Positions 13,501 through 16,348 of a DNA stretch of 16,348 bases are shown piece by piece (position 1 is the first letter of the stretch; each line of letters opens with the position of its first letter). Below the pieces are notes generated by a model. It was not told the origin of the DNA and searched no databases. It saw only the letters and a list, made by a program, of their open reading frames with translations. Made by a program: the position numbers and the translations under genes. The DNA lies in contig WFOJ01000053.1 of NCBI GenBank assembly GCA_015488125.1, positions 1 through 16,348 on the forward strand. Reading direction: 5' to 3'. The stretch comes from Mariprofundaceae bacterium (GTDB lineage: Bacteria; Pseudomonadota; Zetaproteobacteria; Mariprofundales; Mariprofundaceae).

Positions 13501-16348
13501 TGGCCATGATGGTAAATGGATTCATCCAGATGGGTTCAACACGACTGCCCCTGGCTAACTCCTCAGCCGGAGGTTATGTCGATACCTATGGTCAGGTCAG
13601 TATGAACTTCCCGGGCATGGTTCACAGCTTTGCGCAAAACGATGTGCGCGTACTGGATATTCTGTTGCCTGTGGGGGGGACGATTACGGGCTTTATTCAT
13701 GATGCCTATGGTAATCCGGCAACAGCGGTTGATCTTGCTGTGGAGTCTGCGACAACGCAGAACAGCATCTCCACGGCCAGCAATGCAGATGGCAGCTTTA
13801 CGATCAATGTTGTCCCAGGCGACTATCACCTGCTGATCACTGGCGGACGATGGAGTAATCAAAGTTGGCCGGCCAACTGGGCAACGGGTTATGTGGATGT
13901 GTACGGTACGCTGACGGATCAATACGTTTACGCGCAAACACATACCATCACTGCTGGCGCCAGTCGTGCTGCTATTGTGCAGCTGGTCACCGGACCGCTG
14001 TATGGCGGCATACCGGCAGGCATCACCACCATGACGCTGACGCATAATCCTTATGCAGTTTTGTCGGATGGTTACAGTGCCATTCAAGTAGATGCCGTGG
14101 TGAGTGACGGACAGGGTACGCCGCAAGCAGGTGTGACCGTGTTCTTCAGTACACCATCGCCCAATGCCGTGCTTAGTGCAGCCAGCGCTGTGACCGATGC
14201 TTACGGGCTGGCAAGCATCGCAGTAACGGATGCCTATGCAGAGAATGTGCCGGTGGATGCCTACAGTGCGCTGAGTACCATGGTGACGACAACGCCGATT
14301 TTTCTTGATCCTTACGCTGATGCCGATGGTGATGGTTTGAACAATGCCGATGAATTTGCCAATGGCACCAATGCTTTTGATCCGGATACCGATCGGGATG
14401 GCTTCACGGACTTGCAGGAAATCAATGCTGGTAGCAATCCTTTAAGTGCTTTCAGCCTGCCTACTGGAACACCTGTCGGCAATGGCGCGTGGCTTGATTT
14501 TGAAGATGCTTATGGTGGTGGTTTGTGGACGGACGGTAGTTTGTGGCAACACGGCACAGCCAGCAGTGGCCCGGTAGCCGCACATAGCGGCGCGCAGTTG
14601 TGGGCAACCAATCTGGCAACTAATTATCCCAATAATGCTTTCGATGCCCTGTATTTACCGTTGATTGATACCTATGGCATGAACCGACCAACGCTGTCAT
14701 TCTATTTGTGGTCTTCGACGGAAACTGGCTTTGATGCCACCAACCTGGAGAAATTTGATCCGTTGACGGGCACTTGGACGCGCCTTGATCCTTACATCAC
14801 ACCATATGACGCTACCCAATTCACGCATGGCAGCGCGCCAGGCTGGGGAGTAACGCAAGGCTACCAACTGGTGGCATTTGACCTGAGTGCATTCGTCGGG
14901 CAGCAAGTGCAGTTGCGCTACCTGTTTACTTCGGATGCTTCTATAACGGCTGCTGGTGCATACCTGGATGATATTCGTCTAAATGATGAAAACAGTGATC
15001 CGGATGGAGATGGCCTGATTGGTATCATTGACGAATACAGCACCTATGGTACCGATCCGATGCTTGCCGATACCGATGGCGATGGCATTAACGATGGCGC
15101 AGAAGTGGCTGCAGGCACCAATCCGCTGGATCCGCTTAGCCATGGCAATCGTGTGCCGGTGGCGGGGGTTGGTATGCCAACAGCAGGGTTGATTGCTTAT
15201 TATCCCTTCGATGGCAATGCCAACGATCAGACGGCCAATGCCAATCACTTGACTATTAGCAATGCTACGCTGGTGGCAGATCGCAATGGTACTGCCAACG
15301 CGGCTTACCGCTTTGATGGTGCGACCAGCAGCATGCGTGCGGTGGTAGGACCTGAATTATCGGTGAATGCGGTAACCATGGCGGCATGGGTGAAAGTTAA
15401 TGGCAATGGTAACTTTTCACCACGTCTGTTTGGCGTGGGTCCGGCAGGTTCCTCAGGCCAGTATTACGCGCTGATCCAAACGGGTACGGGTATTGGCAGT
15501 CAGCTGTGGTATTACGGCAGCGGTGTGACGCCTGACCTGACAGGAACCAATACCACCTGGAGTGACGGTAGCTGGCATCATGTGGCCGTTACCGATGATG
15601 GCGCAAACTATACCATTTACGTGGATGGCGTTGTTGATACGCAGGTTGCTTCCACAGGGAATATGGTAGCCTTTACCAGTGCGGTGTTGCAAGTTGGCAT
15701 GAGCGATAATGGCTTGGATGCGTTCAACGGTGATATGGATGAGCTCAGGTTCTATAACCGCGCCCTGTCGGCCACTGAGATTCAGGCACTGGCCGGAACC
15801 AATGCTGTGGCGGTCAACAATCACTACACAATTAATCAGGATAGCTACGCCAGCATTCAGCTCACCGGTTATGATCCGGACAATAATCCGCTGACTTTCA
15901 CCGTGGTTGCGCCTCCGGCTGCTGGTATGCTGTATCAGACGGTGGATGGCTACACGCAGGGCGCAGCCATCGTGAATCCTTATACCCAGGTGACAGATAC
16001 TTATGGCCGCGTGGTCTTTGTGCCTGCTGCCGGGCAGACAGGGCAGCCCTATGCCAGCTTCGATTTCTATGCTTCTGATCCGTACAGCAGCTCAGCACCG
16101 GCGACGGTGACGGTGGATGTGGTTTTTCAGGCATTGCTGACAGCTAGCAGCAGCCTGCCCGGCGCCATGACTGGCGGCATAGTGGACATTACCGCGCAAC
16201 TGGTGGATGGCAACGGCACGCCGCTGGTTAACAGTCCGCTGCAATTCACCATACCAGCGGCCTATTCGGCGCAGTTTACGCAGAATGGTTTGCAGACGCT
16301 GGATCTGTACACCGATGCCAATGGTATGGCCGTGGCCACCATCAGCGA
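7593..16348 (+). CDS. giant multidomain surface lipoprotein, 3' partial
   Basis: One frame stays open from ATG 7593 to the right edge, at least 2918 residues, with no stop found on full hand translation. The start MRQLLMLWLVSMLLTAC is a lipoprotein signal peptide with lipobox LTAC and the lipidated Cys at residue 17; Gly at +2 favours the outer membrane. A Gly-rich tether follows. Domains by residue: beta-sandwich/Ig-like 30-223, cadherin-like 224-312, twelve HYR Ig repeats 313-1284, three cadherin-like 1290-1580, about five carboxypeptidase-regulatory-like 1587-2133, Big_1-like 2137-2233, calcium motifs around 2243-2286 and 2469-2518, MAM/jelly-roll-like 2299-2465, LamG 2531-2737, Ig-like 2740 onward. 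This architecture suits an adhesin or surface scaffold; the ligand is unknown. Asp-x-Tyr tripeptides are extremely frequent. I do not recognise a named gene. Confidence 0.9.
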   Translation, partial: MRQLLMLWLVSMLLTACGGAGGAGGDGGGTPGLTQVTINLGQTVAAGAVSTTVPLNIQSMRVTVYNASGTLVAGPATATAPTLSVTLTVPNGSGFLFRVLAFSAAGQELYRGETTANLNGGNITLPIQMNLTTVIAPAQASVQRGQQLNLTGTVAGLTPSTPTSSLRWQASAGQLTQLDVYGAAVSWIAPNVPGVVTIDAYVQNPSQNPAFYGHSVVTVVNQPPLAVDDYAATRGAAPVIVNVLANDRDPENDAIRLVSATQGGKGTTVINTAAGTISYTANAGAAGQDRFTYTITDAFGAQATATVFVTLNDTQPPVFTIVPQAITVEASSGTGVPASNAVIQTFLNAASATDNIALATLTNNAPVQFPLGTTQVIFTATDTAGNQATATSSVTVQDTTPPTLTLPANVYAEATGVQTTVVVGTATASDIVDGALIPASNAPASFPLGTTTVTWTVTDAAGNTATGRQLVVISDTTAPTLNIPADVYVEATSPLTNVAIGTATASDLVSGVLNPTNNAPAAYPVGTTPVTWTVSDAYGNTAMATQLIHVQDTTAPTLNIPADVYAEATGAQTAVVLGTATASDLVSGTLTPTNNAPATFPVGTTLVTWNVSDAYGNTATATQRVIISDTTPPALTLPADVYVEATGVQTAVTIGTASATDLVFGAVTPTNNAPATFPVGITPVTWTATDGYGNTTTGVQNIVVQDTTPPTVTAPANITVAAVNAAGTPATDAAIATFLTGATASDLVSGNVPPTNNAPATFPLGVTTVTFSATDAQGNTGTATATVTVVDQTAPVVTPPANITVAAVDAYGTPATDPYIAAFLNGATATDNVDGAIAPTNNAPAQFPIGATLVTFTAVDAYGNTGTATATVTVQNQTAPTVTPPANITVAAVNAAGTPATDPYITAFLGGATAVDVFGNPLPVTNNGPAQFPFGTTTVTFSATDAQGNTGTATATVTISDQTAPIVTAPAAIVVAAVDAYGTPATDPYITAFLGAGTATDNVNPNPPVTNNAPAQLPLGVTTVVFSANDGYGNIGTATSTITVHDLTPPVVTAPADVYQEAVAMLTPVTLGAAMVTDNVDIGLIATASNTGPFPVGITQVIWSATDAYGNVGTAVQRVVVSDTTAPTLTLPADVYVEATGAQSAVNIGAATANDLVFGPVTPTNNAPATFPVGTTPVTWTAVDGYGNTATGIQNITVQDTTPPTVASPANIVLLTQDAYGLPASDPYIQAFLNGATANDLVSGVLTASPYNAPAQFPVGTTIVGFSATDAYGNTGFASASVTVNYQNAAPVITAPADPYALTVAEDTYAFITPTATDANGDPLTWDVYAAAANGTVAVDAYTGAISYIGNLNYNGTDAFIVRVRDPYGAFALLHVNVSITPVNDPPVITSPADLYTVSNQIGWHTFIPVTAFDVDGDTWTVNMLTPPTDGYAAVTGAGIDYYGATAVGTQQLTFNVVDAYGLPSSILGQTVFINVTGSPANPPIIIAPVDHYTTPGAAYTLNVVQDGYANFTLGVTDADVGDTASFDLYALPANGVVTVDAYGLVQYAPNAAYVGADAFTVRVTDSYGLVDLLPVNVTVNTAGSSVLTVQVQDVYANPISGVTVWAVDAYTNLYTQIGVTDAYGQAVKALTGRYYYLAADTGTQAYASGYMVQPLANGSNIDISGLPMGIDPYVNAHVILTLDAGQRFSGQVLDANGIPVPAGTLVRYSPVSSGGIQGDGFQTQTDAYGQFATGVRPGNYYLYADARLLDAYGQEVALTAGSAGGYFTATSGAVVVPSVNQAAVLTPPLTINARLQAGTQISGVVRDHYGNAVAYANVQADGYSAGASFQPTEYSVQTDAYGQYTINLPNSRAGEYYMLRVSHNMWDLATFRMIALPSGDIGGYASTLVTGDVVLAANDPYTRAFVLTGASQIADMRLVRGATLSGVVVDAYGAVARAGINMFDAQHNNFSVETDDRGYYSINVAPSALAMMVNGFIQMGSTRLPLANSSAGGYVDTYGQVSMNFPGMVHSFAQNDVRVLDILLPVGGTITGFIHDAYGNPATAVDLAVESATTQNSISTASNADGSFTINVVPGDYHLLITGGRWSNQSWPANWATGYVDVYGTLTDQYVYAQTHTITAGASRAAIVQLVTGPLYGGIPAGITTMTLTHNPYAVLSDGYSAIQVDAVVSDGQGTPQAGVTVFFSTPSPNAVLSAASAVTDAYGLASIAVTDAYAENVPVDAYSALSTMVTTTPIFLDPYADADGDGLNNADEFANGTNAFDPDTDRDGFTDLQEINAGSNPLSAFSLPTGTPVGNGAWLDFEDAYGGGLWTDGSLWQHGTASSGPVAAHSGAQLWATNLATNYPNNAFDALYLPLIDTYGMNRPTLSFYLWSSTETGFDATNLEKFDPLTGTWTRLDPYITPYDATQFTHGSAPGWGVTQGYQLVAFDLSAFVGQQVQLRYLFTSDASITAAGAYLDDIRLNDENSDPDGDGLIGIIDEYSTYGTDPMLADTDGDGINDGAEVAAGTNPLDPLSHGNRVPVAGVGMPTAGLIAYYPFDGNANDQTANANHLTISNATLVADRNGTANAAYRFDGATSSMRAVVGPELSVNAVTMAAWVKVNGNGNFSPRLFGVGPAGSSGQYYALIQTGTGIGSQLWYYGSGVTPDLTGTNTTWSDGSWHHVAVTDDGANYTIYVDGVVDTQVASTGNMVAFTSAVLQVGMSDNGLDAFNGDMDELRFYNRALSATEIQALAGTNAVAVNNHYTINQDSYASIQLTGYDPDNNPLTFTVVAPPAAGMLYQTVDGYTQGAAIVNPYTQVTDTYGRVVFVPAAGQTGQPYASFDFYASDPYSSSAPATVTVDVVFQALLTASSSLPGAMTGGIVDITAQLVDGNGTPLVNSPLQFTIPAAYSAQFTQNGLQTLDLYTDANGMAVATIS
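7641..8528 (+). other. N-terminal domains of the giant lipoprotein: tether, beta-sandwich, Ig-like, cadherin-like
   Basis: The mature protein starts at Cys17 with a Gly-rich tether. A beta-rich domain (TVPLNIQSMRVTVYNASG onward) is followed by an Ig/PKD-like domain with RWQASAGQLTQ and SWIAPNVPG. A tandem-95/cadherin-like domain then begins near AVDDYAATRG and carries NVLANDRDPENDAI and DRFTYTITDAFG, a calcium-site style known from bacterial adhesins. Three Asp-x-Tyr sites occur here (8127, 8187, 8274). Confidence 0.65.
8529..11444 (+). repeat. array of twelve HYR-type Ig repeats in two exact lengths
   Basis: Each unit starts near D-x-T-x-P and carries NNAPAxFPxGxT...VTW or VTF, then xDAxGN. 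Starts: 8529, 8784, 9015, 9246, 9477, 9708, 9963, 10218, 10473, 10728, 10959 and 11190. The spacing is exactly 255 or 231 bases, giving order long, short x4, long x4, short x2, long. Short units have PADVYVEATG; long units have PANITVAAV plus an 8-residue-longer A-B region with GTPATDPYI. HYR domains are Ig-like folds linked to adhesion and protein contact. The units differ at many synonymous sites, so the duplications are not very recent. The end of the last unit is set by length. Confidence 0.85.
11460..12345 (+). other. three cadherin-like domains of the giant lipoprotein
   Basis: Repeating features are a Pro-rich entry (NDPPVITSPAD, PPIIIAPVD), a TDANGDPLTW or TDADVGDTASF strand, and exits such as DAFTVRVTDSYG and DAFIVRVRDPYG. 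These match bacterial cadherin-like or Big_9-type tandem domains, which usually bind calcium between units. Asp-x-Tyr density is highest around here, with about 14 sites in under 300 residues. Confidence 0.65.
12352..13990 (+). other. about five carboxypeptidase-regulatory-like domains
   Basis: Units begin near 12354, 12645, 12990, 13354 and 13672. Each follows the pattern G-x-x-hydrophobic-S/T-G-x-V-x-D-x-x-G-x-x-V/P-x-A and a later T-D-A-x-G-x-Y/F-x-I strand (for example SGVVRDHYGNAVAYA and TDAYGQYTINL). This is the beta-sandwich found in carboxypeptidase-regulatory and SdrB-like domains, usually a rigid spacer in surface proteins. Sequence between units is divergent. Confidence 0.65.
14000..14290 (+). 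other. Big_1 (invasin-like) Ig domain
   Basis: The pattern AVLSDGYSAIQVDAVVSDGQ, then GTPQAGVTVFFST and VTDAYGLASIAVTD, is that of bacterial Ig-like group 1 domains of intimin and invasin. It ends with three Asp-x-Tyr motifs in 20 residues (14196, 14229, 14256). Confidence 0.65.
14307..15145 (+). other. calcium motif pairs flanking a MAM/jelly-roll-like domain
   Basis: Two thrombospondin-type-3-like blocks (14319-14450 and 14997-15145) contain DADGDGLNNADEF, DPDTDRDGFTD, DPDGDGLIG and DTDGDGINDGAE, classic DxDxDG calcium loops. Between them, about 14486-14985, lies a domain opening WLDFEDAYGGGLW and ending LSAFVGQQVQLRYLF and AYLDDIRL, resembling MAM or choice-of-anchor jelly-roll domains of secreted proteins. 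Confidence 0.6.
15183..15805 (+). other. LamG/concanavalin-like domain
   Basis: Starts GLIAYYPFDGNANDQTANANH, continues AAYRFDGATS, AAWVKVNG, SWHHVAVTDDGANYTIYVDG, and ends DELRFYNRALSATEIQAL. This is the LamG-3 / concanavalin-A-like lectin signature, complete, and common in secreted bacterial proteins that bind sugars or proteins. It holds no Asp-x-Tyr motif although it is rich in Tyr. Confidence 0.85.
15810..16348 (+). other. cadherin-like domain and partial Big_1-like domain
   Basis: A cadherin/tandem-type unit (SIQLTGYDPDNNPLTFTVV, then FDFYASDPYSSSAPATVTVDV) is followed by a Big_1-like unit (DITAQLVDGNGTPLVNSPL, then YTDANGMAVATIS) cut by the window edge. Asp-x-Tyr sites reappear (15840, 15942, 15999, 16065, 16077, 16305). 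Confidence 0.6.

Noticed and set aside
8127..16313. GATGCCTATGG-like words as DNA uptake sequences
   Set aside because: Only the protein tripeptide is constant; codons vary, all words are in one frame and one strand of one gene, and the left half of the window lacks them.

Overview
The window looks like a gammaproteobacterial chromosome. The evidence is the housekeeping gene order on the minus strand (nadC, birA, coaX, a SPOR-like membrane protein, an HD-GYP protein, ispD), a Pseudomonas-style REP-like hairpin, and three tRNA genes with encoded CCA ends. I cannot fix the genus from sequence alone.

Left part (1-6154): a RibD C-terminal-type reductase gene, cut by the left edge, converges on a minus-strand gene train. 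Read in transcription order the train is nadC - birA - coaX - SPOR-like gene, whose genes overlap by 4-17 bases and form one translationally coupled unit for cofactor metabolism (NAD, biotin transfer, CoA). After an 81-base gap come a GAF/HD-GYP signalling protein and ispD (isoprenoid precursors), 5 bases apart.

Middle (6155-7592): no convincing protein gene. It holds a roughly 159-bp element bounded by 21-bp inverted repeats just upstream of nadC, a REP-like hairpin, two small palindromes with shared arms, a tRNA promoter, and tRNA-Met(CAU), tRNA-Pro(CGG) and tRNA-Ser(UGA). A terminator-like hairpin separates the first tRNA from the second.

Right part (7593-end): one uninterrupted plus-strand reading frame of at least 2918 codons that runs off the window. 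It encodes a giant predicted outer-membrane lipoprotein: lipobox LTAC, Gly-rich tether, beta-sandwich and cadherin-like domains, twelve HYR-type Ig domains of exactly 85 or 77 codons, more cadherin-like domains, about five carboxypeptidase-regulatory-like domains, a Big_1-like domain, thrombospondin-type-3 calcium motifs, a MAM/jelly-roll-like domain, a LamG domain, and further Ig-like domains.

The main unexplained signal is in this protein. By my hand count about 67 of its roughly 131 tyrosines sit in the tripeptide Asp-x-Tyr (DAY, DPY, DVY, DGY and others), written with varied codons. The motif recurs in domains of unrelated fold at positions where sister repeats carry Ala, Gln or Thr, and is almost absent from the LamG/calcium-motif block. 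This looks like protein-level selection, perhaps for a tyrosine modification, cross-link or ligand site, but its function is unknown.
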